From assembly GCA_021234155.1 (NCBI GenBank), contig JAJEKV010000135.1, positions 688,497 through 752,496 on the forward strand: a stretch of 64,000 nucleotides of DNA, given 5' to 3'. The translations under genes were made by a program, and so were the position numbers. The notes below the pieces were generated by a model. That model was not told where the DNA came from, made no database searches, and saw nothing but the letters and a program-made list of their open reading frames with translations. Positions 36,455-48,382 of the stretch are shown one piece after another (position 1 is the stretch's first letter; every line of letters begins with the position of its first letter). The stretch is from Isoetes taiwanensis. Lineage: Eukaryota > Streptophyta > Lycopodiopsida > Isoetales > Isoetaceae.

Positions 36455-37040
36455 TGTTTGGGGTCTGGGTTCGGGAACTCCTGGAAGACAGCCCTCTGTG
36501 AGGACCTGTGGATCTAACAGGAGAGTCCGGGGGACTATGTCACGCGGGATTTGCAAGAAGAGAACAAGAAGAAGAAAACAGAACAAAGAGAACTATGAGA
36601 GGAAAATGATAAGCTTCCTTGATATCAATGTTGAACATACATGAGCTCTCGCAATAGAGAGAAGACTGAAAAGAGACAAGACTCAAAACTCATCTAGCCT
36701 TCATGTGCTAGCTCTAATCATATATATATAGTACAATGGCCTTTGGCCCAATATAGACACTCGATCGATCTCGGTGCCGACTCACGGAAGGAGGCCTGAT
36801 TCTGCGGAATGTTGGCGGTGCCTCTTGAAGTGCCTAGAATCATCTTGACGCCCGTCGCGGGCGGTGGCGGCCATCATTTGTCCGAGCGGGCGCCTTTGAT
36901 AGGCTTTGACCGCGTGGTCTGCCGCTTGGTCTTCTGCACAGCCTTTGATGGCTGACCGTGGTCGACCAATGGATCCTTGAGCTTGACCTGGTCCGTCAGT
37001 ATGCATGAATAGTCCCGAACCCGGGAGGCACAGGACTAAC
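36455..37040 (-). repeat. 3' LTR of B1
   Basis: About 586 bp; matches 46,924-47,497 and 55,555-56,151. The polypurine tract GGTGGGGGAGG (minus strand, 37,041-37,052) abuts its inner edge, as expected for plus-strand priming. A TATA-like run of TA (about 36,720-36,730) is shared with the other LTRs. Confidence 0.9.
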
Positions 37041-40011
37041 CTCCCCCACCAAACGACACTTTCGAGTGAAGAAAAGGAGGAAGTGTTTCGAGGGCGGGAA
37101 GCCATCCGTCGAAAGTGATCCTCACGCGGAGTGAGGGCGGGCACCATTATGGTAATGGCCAATGAGGTCCCGGCGTGTTTGTAGAGCGGAGGAGTGTTGA
37201 GGTCAAGAGCGGATCTCGCATCAATGAGGAAACGAGATCGCACCATGTCTTCAAAGGCAGCATGGGCGTCAAGAAACGAATCGACATTCCATGAGTAGGC
37301 AGTCCTGGAGGCGAAGGCAATCGACAATCGCATTCGGATTGCGTTAAAAATGGGACGCTACCGATTTAAGGAGCCGAGCAAGATGCATTTGAGAGCAGCA
37401 CAAAACCCCGCTTTGAAGATGGATCAAGGATCTGGTGAGGTGGCGGCATTCGCAAAGAAGGTGTCAAGACCATGAAGCGCATCAGCGCGCGTTGCCAACC
37501 ACGCCATTAGCAATATAGATCCAATTTGTGGTGGTATCAAGAGTGGCACCCTCCTCCCAATGGGAGCGGCCGAACAAAATGGGGATCCCACCGAGATCCG
37601 TCGAGATCTGAGGTGGAGTCCATCCAAAGATGGCCATCCATGACCTTTGTCCAAAAGGGGAGGCGCCAATCGAAGTCGAGGACCACAGGCGTGGAGGAAC
37701 ACCCGGGAAGCATAGGGAGAAGGAACCATGCCCGGTGGCATGGGTTCTTGAAGCCTGCTCCCGAATTCACCGACAAGAGCGGATCAAGAGCTTGACACCA
37801 ACGATCCTGCATCAGGCGTAGAGTTGAGAGTTGACAGTGGGCTATCCCACTGTGGGCAATTGCTTTGCTATCCGAAAGAGCACGTAATTGATTGTAACCG
37901 TGAGATGTTGCATATAAATTTGTGCATAGGGAAGATCCTCGGGATGGCCCATACTTCCTTATTTGTTGCGGCGCTTCTCTGCCGAGAGGTAAATGATGTG
38001 CAAGCTCGGCATGTACTCTTGATGAAGAGCGTGGTCCGAAAGCATGATCGGGAGATAGGGTTGTTATCCCGGCAACCATTGAAAAGTGGGGTCACCACGA
38101 AAGTCTTTGTCGTGGCCCATCCCGAAAAGTTCTCCCGTATCACCCGGATAGAAATCATGAAAAAATATAAGCCATGGGCGAACAATTCCCGAAGGTGATG
38201 AAGTCCGGATCTTCGCGCTGTTGAATGAGATCAAAGACCAAAAGGCACAAAGATAAGCCTTTGTCTTCAATTGAGAGTTCTGGCCGGATCCGAAAAATCG
38301 CGCAGCGCGCAAGTGAACATCCACAGGTCCATCAGCCCCATGCCACTTCAGAAGAAAGAGGTGGCGTCGGGCAACCACATAATCATGATAGCAGGAAGGA
38401 ACTGGGAAATCAACAGGTAACTGGCTAGCGATGGCAACATAGCCATCAAGTTTGGTCTGTGCCTCATCAGCAGACTGAATAGCGTGTTGTAGCTGTTGTT
38501 CAAGGTCACGGATCCGGTGGTCCTTTTCTAACAGAAGGCGTGACTGGTCACGGACCCGTTTCTGAGAAGTGTTGACCTGTGAGGAGGATTGCCCAGGAGC
38601 ATTGAGTCGAAGCACGGCAATCTCCGCGTCATCAAGAAGTTTCTGTTTCTGAACCTCCGTAAGCTGATCTTGGAGGGATGTGAGCTGAGAAGTCTGCGTG
38701 GAGAGCTGAGCCGTCAAAGAGGCAATTTGAGCGTCATGCTCTGTAAGGTTGTGAACTTGAGTGCGGTAATTGTCACAAAGCTCGGAGTACAAGGCTTCGA
38801 GCTTAGCAATATCTTTCTCCTTGTCACCCAGGAGGGTGTCTTTGGACTTGTTTTGCTCCAATAAGTCCTGAATTTCGGATTGGAGCTGAGCCTGTTGATC
38901 TGCAAGTAGGCTGGTCTGATCCTGTGCACTTTTGAGATCTGTATGGGCCTGTAAGAGAGCTCCGTGCTTGTCTTGAAGTTGGGCCTCCAAAGTTGCAACG
39001 CAGTGCGATGGCGGCTTGAAGGTCACTTGATTATCTGCGATCGCAGGCCTCTAGTGCCGCTTTTGAACCCCATTCATAAGAGCTTCTTGGGATTCTTGTA
39101 ACTTGAGAACAGCGGCCTTTGAGCATCCTGGCCGTCTCGATACAACAACCGACGAGGGTGCTTTGGGTGGTGGAGCCCGTCACTGTTCGGGTTTGTGATG
39201 TTTATGAGACATGGTGTGAATTGGATGGTGTAGCAGAGGAGGAGACAGTGACATGGGAGTGCGGATTTTTGACATGACCAGAGGAAGAAGGGCGTGAAGT
39301 GCCGGCTTGGTGAGTCTGGGGAAGGGACCGCTGAGTGGAATCATGAGAATGAGGAGGTGTGGGAGGAAAGTAATGACGTATGATGGCTTGAAGGTGGCCT
39401 CCCACAGAAACTTCAGAAATAGAAGTGGCAGCCCGAAGACGGTCAACTTCTTGGAGAAGACGGTAGAACATCAATTGGGGCCAATCAATATGGTGGTTGG
39501 AGTGCGTAGCAGTGAGCACTATATTATAGAAAGGCTTATTGATATGGGTGTTCTTGATAGAATACCCGAGGAACTTATACCACGTAAAACTTAACAAAAG
39601 TTTCATGAGGCTTGTCGATATTTGTTAGGCGATGCACATTGGCGTGATAAGGAGGTGCACCGAACTCTGTGACATCTAGATTCTGTATGGCAGACCAAGA
39701 TAAACAAGGGGTTTGCAAAGGAATATGGAATACCTCGGAAATCAAATGTTGAGTCAACGAAATGGTGGTGCCATCGACCACTGTGGTGTATCCATGGCCG
39801 TTGATGATGTTAGCGATGAACTGCCTTCAACTAGGCAGATTTGGAGCCGGAGTTCCATTTGAGAGAATTCAGAAAGCTTCGGCGTGCTCGCAACTTCACG
39901 ATTCGGCCAACAAGGGCTTCCGCTGAAAGTGGGCAAGAAAGATACTGACTTCGAAAAAGAGCCGTCCACGGGCAAGTGAGCTTGAAGTGTAGAAAATTTT
40001 GGTGCGCCCAT
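37041..40011 (-). pseudogene. B1 ORF3: extra post-pol protein with long coiled coil
   Basis: A third coding region in element sense. It starts at ATG 40,011 (MGAPKFSTLQ...) and reads through several frames toward the 3' LTR. Landmarks in order: an N-terminal globular part (about 39,800-39,450) with VDGTTISLTQHLISEVFHIP and FVKF...INKPFYN; a Ser/Thr/Pro/His-rich linker (about 39,400-39,200); a long coiled coil (about 39,020-38,450) rich in Q, L, E and K in heptads; and a C-terminal part with DFPVPSCYHDYVVARRHLF (about 38,410-38,350) and an open stretch from 37,333 that crosses the polypurine tract. The position is that of env-like ORFs in plant gypsy elements, but I see no membrane segment. 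The same ORF starts at 63,061 in B2. Function unknown; the globular part is faintly like the putative plant transposon protein domain of other gypsy extra ORFs. Confidence 0.7.
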
Positions 40012-40504
40012 GATAAAGATTTGCGAAAAAGAACGCTGATTCAAAGGCGGAGGACGAAGGCAAAGAACGGAGGACCTAAAATATGAGGGATCAAAAAGGT
40101 TTAGGGCGCCAAATGGAGGCTAAGAGGCATGATGAGGACAAAACGGCAACCGCTGATGGTGCAGTGTGTTGAAAGATGTCAAGGAGGGGATTGAGAGGCA
40201 AAATTTGGCTAAGTCCCCAACAACTTAAGGGAGAAGCAATGAACGGTGAAGATGAGACGTGAGAGAAGGATCGGATGTGACAGGTGGCCAAAGGACACAT
40301 ATTAATGTTTGACGGGTATGAAAAGAAGCAATGGCATTTAATGTCGGGCAACCCGAAGTGGGATATCATTAAAACGTATGTGTCGTGAGGGTACCCTTTG
40401 CTAGATATGCGGCGGAGAAAAGATTCTCGGTTTAGAAAGAGCCTGCATTGCAAAACACGCTATTTTCTTCATTGGTCCACGCCGACGCTTGATTCCTCGG
40501 TTGG

Positions 40505-40513
40505 CTATATAAG
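40505..40513 (-). promoter_or_regulatory. TATA-like box upstream of ORF3 (B1)
   Basis: The minus strand reads CTTATATAGCC about 494 bases before the ORF3 start. The same word is at 62,551-62,561 in B2, about 500 bases before its ORF3 start. It is conserved in a region that otherwise lacks an open frame, so it may be an internal promoter for ORF3. Not proven. Confidence 0.4.
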
Positions 40514-40947
40514 ACGAACTGGGAGTGAAGCGAAGACATTCGATGGCGCTTAGCATGGCAGCTGCTGGTTTGAACGAGAACTGCACAATGCCCACCAACT
40601 GTCAGGAGTAGATTACGTGCAAAATGAATTGTCTGGACCTCTGGCGCTGACACAATCGTGGCGTGCGAATGGATGGCTGGTGTTCCGGGATGGCTGAACA
40701 TCCCGATCCTCATACCAACAGAATGGAGGTGGTTCGCACCTTCCCATTTGGGACCCCGAAAGCGTAACCTCTACCACCTCCTCCGCATCACCTCTGCTCC
40801 GAACCCGGAGTAGAGGGTTTTTCCTCTTAGGTTTTTAGTAGATAGGGCTCTGAGCCCATTTTTGTAGGGCAGTGCCCATAGCGGAAATAGCTGGGCTGTG
40901 CCCACATTTTGTAAAAAATTCCTCCGATAATATAAGATGCCGCCATT

Positions 40948-43900
40948 TTAGTCACTATCTGTTGTGTTTGCTTCTTGAACTGTATCTGTTTGTTGATTTT
41001 TGCTTGCTGTGTGATGAAATGTTTTGAGGCGAAAGCCATTAACCAGTGTAGGTAATGGAGTGTCATCCAACTCAGCCAGTTGGAAAACGCTGGGTCGAAC
41101 CACTTGAACAATTTGATAAGGGCCAAGCCAACGAAACTTAAGTTTACCCGGAAAATTTTTGTACCGAGAATCATAAAGAAGAACCAAATCTCCTTCTTTG
41201 AATGTTTTTGTCTTCAAACGTTTGTCATGTAAAGATTTTTGCAACTGTTGCCCATGAAGAACACGAATATAAGCATCCCTTCTAAGTTCATCCAACTGTT
41301 CCAATTGATACACCCTTTCTTTGAGTGCAGCAGGCGGATTATGGGCAGTAGCCAGTTGAAAACGAAGTGTTGGAAGGATGTATTCAAACGGCATGAGAGC
41401 TTCCTGACCATAGACCAATTTGAAAGGAGTGTGTCCTGTAGCAATTTTGAAACAAGTATTGTAGGCCCAAAGAATAGTAAGAAGCTTGTTTTCCAGTCAG
41501 TGCGAGAAGCGTCACAAAGTTTCTTGAGAATGGTGACCAGAGTTTTGTTGGTGCTTTCTGCCAAACCATTACCTTGAGGATAGTAAGGTGTGCTCTTGTG
41601 ATGATGTATCGAGATAATCCGTCACTCCTTGATGGTATGATTGATAAAATGGACACCACGATCAACGACCACCCGTGGGGCAGCCGAATCGCGTGATGAT
41701 TTGTTGATAAAGAACCCTGGCTGTGCTTGCTGCAGTGTTGTCTAGAAGTGTGCAAGCTTCCGCCCATTTGGTAGCGTGAGTCGCGAGAACCAGATGTAGC
41801 GGCACGGTGTGCCACGCAGAGGATCGATGGGTCCCACAAAATCCATTCCCATTTGGTCAAGGGAAGTGGCGTGGCAACCGGCGTCAAAGGAAGAGCGTCC
41901 ACGGGCGTTAATGACCCACACGCCGGCAAGCATCACACGCGGCGTGGGCATGAGCGCCTTTGAAGAGCGTGGGCCAAAAATACCCAACTAGAAGGATTTT
42001 TGCGTCGCGGTGGTGTCACCATGAAAATGACCACCACCTAGCCCTTTGATGAGCTTCTCGAACAATATCCGAACTTCATGAGGTAGAACACAGGGTCGAA
42101 GGATGGTATCCTTACCCTTTTGTAGAGATGTCCGCAACCATGGTGTAGTCAGTCACGGACCTCGCGAGAAATTGATGTCGACGGGATTGCCGCTATGGAG
42201 AGCGTCGCCTTCTGGTGGAAGAGCACCTGTGAGGAGGTACTGCTGAAAATCATGGAACCAATGTGGTGTTGCCGTGACTAAAAAGAGTTGAGCGTCCGGA
42301 AAGGCGTCTGAGACTCCAGTTGAGGGATCATCTCGTGTGGATGCGAAAGATAATCCGGGGATAACATGAGATTTGCCGCCTTGTGAACAATTTCAAAAAG
42401 GGGCAAATTTTGAGAAGAAGGACCCAACGAAAGCAATGCGGCCCGTGGGGATTTGTTGATCAAATAAAGGAGTGCTTTGGTGGTCAATAAAGAACTTGAT
42501 GTGACTGCCCAAAAGGTAGTGACGAAAGCGTTGGACACGTAAAATGAGACCCAAAGCTTCACGCCTACGTGGCGAGAATAGTTGCGCCCCGCAATTGAGT
42601 TTTCTCACTGGCGTGCATCGATTTGGTTTGTCGGTGTAATGCATCATATTCTTGAGAAAGAACAGCTCCAATAGCAAACGCCGAGACATCGACATGAACA
42701 TGAAAGGGCTTGTCCCATTGAGGAGGAACAAGAACCGGGGCCCGAGTAAGCAAAAGCTTCAATCGTTGGAAGCGAGATCCGCTGGGAATTCCAAGCCCGG
42801 TGGATTCATCACCCGTGAGTTTATGAATGGGATCGCAATGGCTGCGAGTCCGTGAATGAAGGTAGAGAGTAATAATTGACCTTACCGAGAAAGAGCTGTC
42901 TCCTTGATATTGGCTGGTGCTTGAGCCTTGAGCACACAAACCGATTTTGGCGGGATCGTGGTGATACACGCTTTGTCGACAACATGGCCTAAATGTAACT
43001 CCCGAGGTGACGCAAAAGGTGCATTTCTCCCGATTGAGACTAATGCCTGACTCATCACATTTCTGAAAGACGAAGTTCCAATTTATCCAAATGGTCACCA
43101 CGGAACTGTAGGCGAGAAGTCATCTTGAAAAATTTGTAAGAAGGGATTTTCCTTCCTAAAATCATGAAAACCGAGCATGATCGTTGAAACGTGGATGGAG
43201 AGTTTGATAAGCCAAAAGGAACCACTTATAGGCAAAAGTGCCCCTTACCTGGTGGTGAAAGTAGTCTTGAGTTGATCAGATTCTTTGATTGAGATCCGAT
43301 TGTAGCCGAAAAAACCATCCATGAAGGAGTACATCTCATGGCCAGCAACCTCTTCCGAACCTCGTCTCGTGAAGGGAAGTGGAAAATGATCACGCCGCGG
43401 GGCTTTGATTGAGTTTTGGTAGTCCACACAGGCGGATCTTACCATTGTGTTTGAGTGCAATGACGATGGGGCTCACCCATTCGAATGTTTGACCTCATAG
43501 ATCAAACCTGCAACAAGGAGTTTGTCAATTTCCTTGACGCCGATCACGGTAATTAGGGTTGAGCCGCAGATCGTTGCTAAACCGGTCGCATCGATTTGGT
43601 AGGAATGGTGAGTTCCCCAAGCTTTTGTTGATTCCCCAAGATCTCAGTAGCTCCGGCGAAAATGTGTTTGAATTTTTTGAAGAGCTTGAATGACCTGTTA
43701 CGATAAGGGGCGGAAGATTTGCAATCTGAGACAGGTGATTGTTGCCCACGCCCACGATCTCGACTTCCAGAGTCCGAATATGAGGTATCACCGTGTCCCG
43801 GACCATATGAGCAGTGATTGAAGCATAACAGGATCGGCACTCGCGGCGGTGAAAAAAGAGGTTCTCGAAGTTTCATTCGCCAGAGGTTGCTTCATGACCG

Positions 43901-45084
43901 GCGTGTACATCAACGAGGAGTTGCGTGAGGTGCGAAGATCGAAAAGTGATCAACACGTTGGATTCTATTGCAAGGGAGCCGTAAGGGTCAAGCAAAGCAG
44001 CCAAGCACGGCGGTCCCGATCAAGAGTCATTTCTCCCCAAGGATCGACATATTCGAGGTAGGGATGACAGAGGCGGGCCTCGGCAGTGGAGCCCCAACTT
44101 GATAGATATTCTCGAGCTTCCTCGAATACGTATCCGAGAGAGGGTTCAAAGATGTTCAACGTAAATGATCTTGCCTTGTTTCCAAGTCCATGGTGGCATT
44201 GAGGTGACCATCGCTGATGACTAACCGATCCGTGGCCCAAAGAATGGATACTCTTGGCCCGGCGGAGAAAAGGTCTCACGACCAACATTTCATAGTCACC
44301 GGATCTTCGCCCGACCTTCCAAACTCCAAATTCCAAGGGGAATCCTGAGATCACCTATGTTGATGTGAAGAAGAGGCGTGGCGCTTTGAGGTCTTGTGAT
44401 ATGGCCATTAGCCAATTTGATGTCATATGGGGCACGAAAAGAGTTGTTTGATGTCCATTTGTTTTGCGGAGTTTATCCGGTGATGAGATTGATCAAGGCT
44501 ACCCCCGGCCAATTTGAACATGATTGACTTGTTGATTGCCCACCGTGGCATGGACCGGTGGGTATAGAGGTAGCAACAGCCCCAACTAAAACAGTCGGGA
44601 GTGGTAACTGGTCCTTGAGAGCAGGACAGAGTTTCAAAATGGTTGCCAAGCTTAAAGGAATTTTGATCTTGGCTAGCTCCTCTTGGAGTTCCAGAGGCAC
44701 ATGAGAAAAAGGATCTGCTGGATCCACGGGTGTCGGAGTGCGTGGTAAGGAAGCAGCAACTTCTTTGAGCAGGTCAACCTCGGCAGCAATATTGGGATAT
44801 GTCTGAGAGCGTGGAGGTTGAGATGTGGAAGGTGTATCTTGGCGTTGTTGAGCTCTGGTGGTGGCATGAACATTTGCCAACGTTCGGCCTTCAGCAGCTT
44901 GCATGAGGTTCAAAATGCTTTGGCAAACTTTAGGCATGACATGCGGCATGAGTTTCTCCAAGTCAGGTGCAAAGTGAACATTTTTTTCTTCGTCATGAGG
45001 AATGGTGTCGACTGCAAAGGCAGGCTGCGTGCCATTAGGGATAATGGTTAAGGGGCGTGACGCCCTGATCTGGCGTGAAACCAA
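40948..45084 (-). pseudogene. pol: B1 pol: protease, RT, RNase H, integrase
   Basis: Minus strand, many frame breaks. Protease region about 44,700-44,100, with PLLHINIGDLRIPL-like and YEMLVVRPFLRRAKSIH blocks. Reverse transcriptase about 43,700-42,950: VDYQNSIKAPR, EMYSFMDGFFGYN, then CDESGISLNREKCTF; the catalytic DD motif is damaged here but readable in B2. RNase H about 42,730-42,300: KPFHVHVDVSAFAIGAVLSQ and RFRHYLLGSHIKFFIDHQ. Integrase about 42,060-40,950, of which the best frame is 41,418-40,948: VYGQEALMPFEYILP, then FKEGDLVLLYDSRYKNFPGKL and FRWLGPYQIVQVV, the usual gypsy C-terminal domain. No extra RNase H like that of element A is seen. Confidence 0.88.
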
Positions 45085-46923
45085 ACCAACCCAATTTGAG
45101 GGGCTGAACTGGAGGATTTAGTGCCTGAAAAATTTCTTCCTGTGCTTGTTGATCTAGCTGAGGTTGATTTGCAGGAGCTGGTTGATAGCATGATTGCTGA
45201 GGCGCTCTTGGTGGCTTCTTAAGAACGGGTCTCGGGCCTTGTTTGCCATTAGCAATCCAGAGTTGGTAAGCCGTGAGGCGGACCGATGTGGTCTGATTGG
45301 TGCCAGGAAGCTGTACCTGAACTTGTGGAAGTTGAGGACACGCCGTGGTGGTATGACCCCATTCCCCGACAAAGGTAACATCCGAGCTTTAGAAGGATCA
45401 AAAGGAGGACGTGTGTTGGGTCCCCGCTTGTTGCTCCCCGGGGCTGATAGAGTTGATTCGGGTTGCGTGGTGGTGGTGGCCGATAGTGCGATTGTTCTTT
45501 GGTGGTGTTGTTTGCACTTGAAAAACGAGTTTGTTGCGGAACGGTGTAGGATGAGTGCGAGTGCACTCTTCCGTGGCATGATTGCACATGTTGCATCTTT
45601 TGCAATGAGGCGGGCCATGGGTTGAGTTGCACTCATTCGCCAAGTGGCCTTGGTATTTGCAGATATGGCACCGATCCGATCGCTACTGTGGATTGGCGTG
45701 TTGAGGCCGGATGCCCGGCCCTGTGGAACCATGACAGGGTGGAATGAAAGGGAGCTCTTGAAGCCACGCCACGGGAGGAAACATTGACCGAAAGTGATTG
45801 ACAAGGTCGATAGCCTGCTCCAACGTCTTGGGACGCAGGTATTCAGTCATGAGTCGAATAGCTGGAGGAAGTCCTTGGAGAAACCAGACCAAAATCTGGC
45901 TCTGTGTTGGGTACTCCTTGAGCTTGCTGAGCAGAATATGAAGACAATCTGCAAAATCCCGGGCGGACTCCGTGGGCTCTTGTTGAAGGTCATTGAGTTG
46001 TTTGAGATGAAGTTGATCATCGTCAGGTGGGTCCGATAGTGAGAAAAGAAAAGCAGTTCTCATTTTAAGACCAATCTTGTTTCCAATGGCTTTTGTTGGA
46101 CATGAGCCATTGATGAGGAGAGCCACGCAGTGGTGGTGGAAAAAGATGTGGAATTTCAGTTGAGGTTGCGATGACCATTTAGGACAGCTAGAGCCTCAAA
46201 TTCTTCCATGTGGGCCCGAGCACTTTGGTCTAAAGGTTTGCCTTTCGTGTTGCCAAAGGTGGGATAAGTGGGTTTAGAGTCCGAAAAGTAGATGTGAAAG
46301 TGCTTGGCTGGACAGAACAAAAGATAGTGAGGATATTGAGGTGGAGTTGGAGGTGGCATGGTGCCTAAAGGACCTTGATGAAGGGGTGACTGCAGGTTGA
46401 GGGACGAAGGTGCCCGAACATTGGTTTTGAGGTCCGTGAAGGTTGTAAAATGGAAGAGCGGTGGGAAATGTAGGGAAAGGAAATTCCCGGTAGGCGCAAA
46501 AGAGACCACGTGGATATCCTGCGGTACCCGGGGAGATGATGGTTGTGAAGGAAGAGGCGTATGGCCTGAAGAGTGATGGATGTAGGCATGTTCGGGGTAT
46601 GAAAGTAAGGTTGAGAAGGTTGAGCCCGATAGGGCCCTGGATAGTGATGATGAGGGATCGGAGGCTGTGAGCAATGTTTGCACGCTTTGGGGCGGAACCG
46701 ACGACAGATTAACGAGGTGGGTGGCGCCGACGAAGCCCTAGACCGGGGTGGCCTCCTCAATGTCAAGGGCAAGATCCATACATGTCGCCGGGGTCAGCTT
46801 CCGACGGCGATGACGCTTCCAAGCGAGATGCCGATTGAGAAAGGAGTTCTTCCGGCGGAAGTTTCTTTGACGCATATGGCGCATGTAAGAAAGTAGGATT
46901 GAATCGCACTGCAGCGGCATAAA
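45085..46923 (-). pseudogene. gag: B1 gag with zinc knuckles
   Basis: The 5' part (46,900-46,160) is Pro/His/Gln-rich and frameshifted relative to the open copy in B2. The gag core frame 46,126-45,683 shows a typical capsid-like pattern (LHLKQLNDLQQEPTESARDF, then LVWFLQGLPPAIRLM). Two Cys/His knuckles follow in different frames, CHICKYQGHLANEC (about 45,680-45,635) and CNMCNHATEEC (about 45,595-45,563). The protein should coat the element RNA in the particle. Confidence 0.85.
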
Positions 46924-47497
46924 GGTTTTGGGTCCGGGTTCTTGAACTCGAAGACAGCCCTCAGGAGGATCCGTGGATCTAATAGAGAGTCCTGGGACTA
47001 TGTCACGCGGATTTGCAAGAAGAGAACAAGAAGAAGAAAAACAACAAAGAGAACTATGAGAGGAAAATGATAAGCTTCCTTGATATCAATGTTGAGCATA
47101 CATGAGCTCTCGCGAATAGAGAAGAAGACTGAAAAGAGACAAGACTCAAAACTCATCTAGCCTTCATGTGCTAGCTCTAATCATATATATAGTACAATGG
47201 CCTTTGGCCCAATATAGACAACTTGGGATCGATCACGCCGACTCACGAAGGAGGCCTGATTTGCGAGGAATGTTGGCGGTGCCTCTTGAAGTGCCTAGAA
47301 TCATCTTGGACCCGGACAAGCAAGGGCGGCCATCATTTGTCCGGCGGCACCTCTTGATAGGCTTTTGATCAAGGTGGGTTCAACGCTTGGTCTTCACGAG
47401 CCTTTGATGGTGACCCGTGGCCGATCGTGGATCCTTGAGCTTGACCTGGTCCGTCAGATGCATGAATAGTCCTGAACCAGGAGGCACAGGACTAACA
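46924..47497 (-). repeat. 5' LTR of B1
   Basis: About 574 bp, upstream LTR in the minus sense. A TATA-like ACTATATATATGA (minus, about 47,181-47,193) fits a promoter. No canonical TGG-type primer site is seen just inside the LTR. Confidence 0.9.
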
Positions 47498-47502
47498 ATT
47501 CT

Positions 47503-48382
47503 GGCAGAAGCTTGAAGCTTGGAGAGACAGCTGAAGAAGCCCTTGAAGAAGCATAATCCAAAGCCCGGATTGCTTGCATAGCAAGAAACAGGGGACGGAA
47601 TTTATTAGGTTTCAATATTTAATGCACACACGTGTCATTATCATAAGACTTCAAACAAAATTTGATACGTGTCAGTACCATAAGACTTCAAACAAAATAA
47701 CATCAAACAAAATAACATCAAACAAAAAATGAAACTGACTTATATATGAGTTGATAGGTGGTTTTCATGACAACTTAAATATATGATGTTTGCCACTACT
47801 TAACTTATCAAGTTTATCGAGTTGATATTTGGTCACATTTATTATCTTTGGTTTATAGATGTTGTAATTTTGAGTGCATAATTAGTATGATGTTTTATAG
47901 CGGTTAATCATCATTGTAATCTTAAGTGGATAGCTGTTATAATAGTTTATAGCGATTAATCATTGATAAAATTATGCTTGGTTCAGATAAATTAGTATGC
48001 ATTTTTTTGTATGATACTAATACGTTTAAACAACGTTATAAATGTGTCTGACTTTGAAAGTGACGAAATAGTATGCTTTTTTTTTCCATGATACCAGTAC
48101 GATTATAGAACATTGTAAGTATACATGATTTTAAATATGGATATCTAATCGTGCTTCATGTGTCGAGTTTGGTGATGTGAGAGATAATAGTATTCCGCCT
48201 AAATATATTAACATGATAAAATTGGAGAGCTTTGACATGTACTTTTACCACGTAATTCCAAAGTGTGATGCGTGGTGATTAACTGGTATATTTCAGCATA
48301 ATGTTCATTTGTTTTTCAAATCTTGATTTTTCTTATTATCAATATTTTTATTTATGAAAGATCACAAGAAGACAAAGATTGT
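47503..48382. other. AT-rich intergenic DNA with short repeats
   Basis: Short direct repeats: ATAAGACTTCAAACAAAAT twice (about 47,652 and 47,682), AACATCAAACAAAATA tandem, and a diverged pair of roughly 75 bp (about 47,990-48,060 and 48,070-48,140) sharing AGTATGC-TTTTTTT...ATGATAC-A-TACG. The first 60 bases continue the possible exon interrupted by B1. Confidence 0.45.

Larger units (their letters stand above)
36450..47502 (-). mobile_element. Ty3/gypsy LTR retrotransposon B, copy B1
   Basis: The body is 36,455-47,497 (about 11.04 kb) on the minus strand, bounded by about 0.58-kb LTRs with ends TGTTAGTCC...CAAACA in the element sense. ATTCT lies at 36,450-36,454 and again at 47,498-47,502, a perfect 5-bp target duplication. 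Internal order: gag, protease, RT, RNase H, integrase, then a third long coding region (ORF3) before the 3' LTR. It is closely related to the plus-strand copy B2 that begins at 55,555. Frames are broken throughout. Confidence 0.93.

Noticed and set aside
36236-36517. 93-codon ORF at the left edge of B1 taken whole
   Set aside because: Its right third lies in the B1 LTR (from 36,455). Only the left part is considered as a possible exon.
38224-38864. Plus-strand ORFs over the B1 coiled coil
   Set aside because: Shadows of the minus-strand ORF3, whose heptad pattern and presence in B2 show the true sense.
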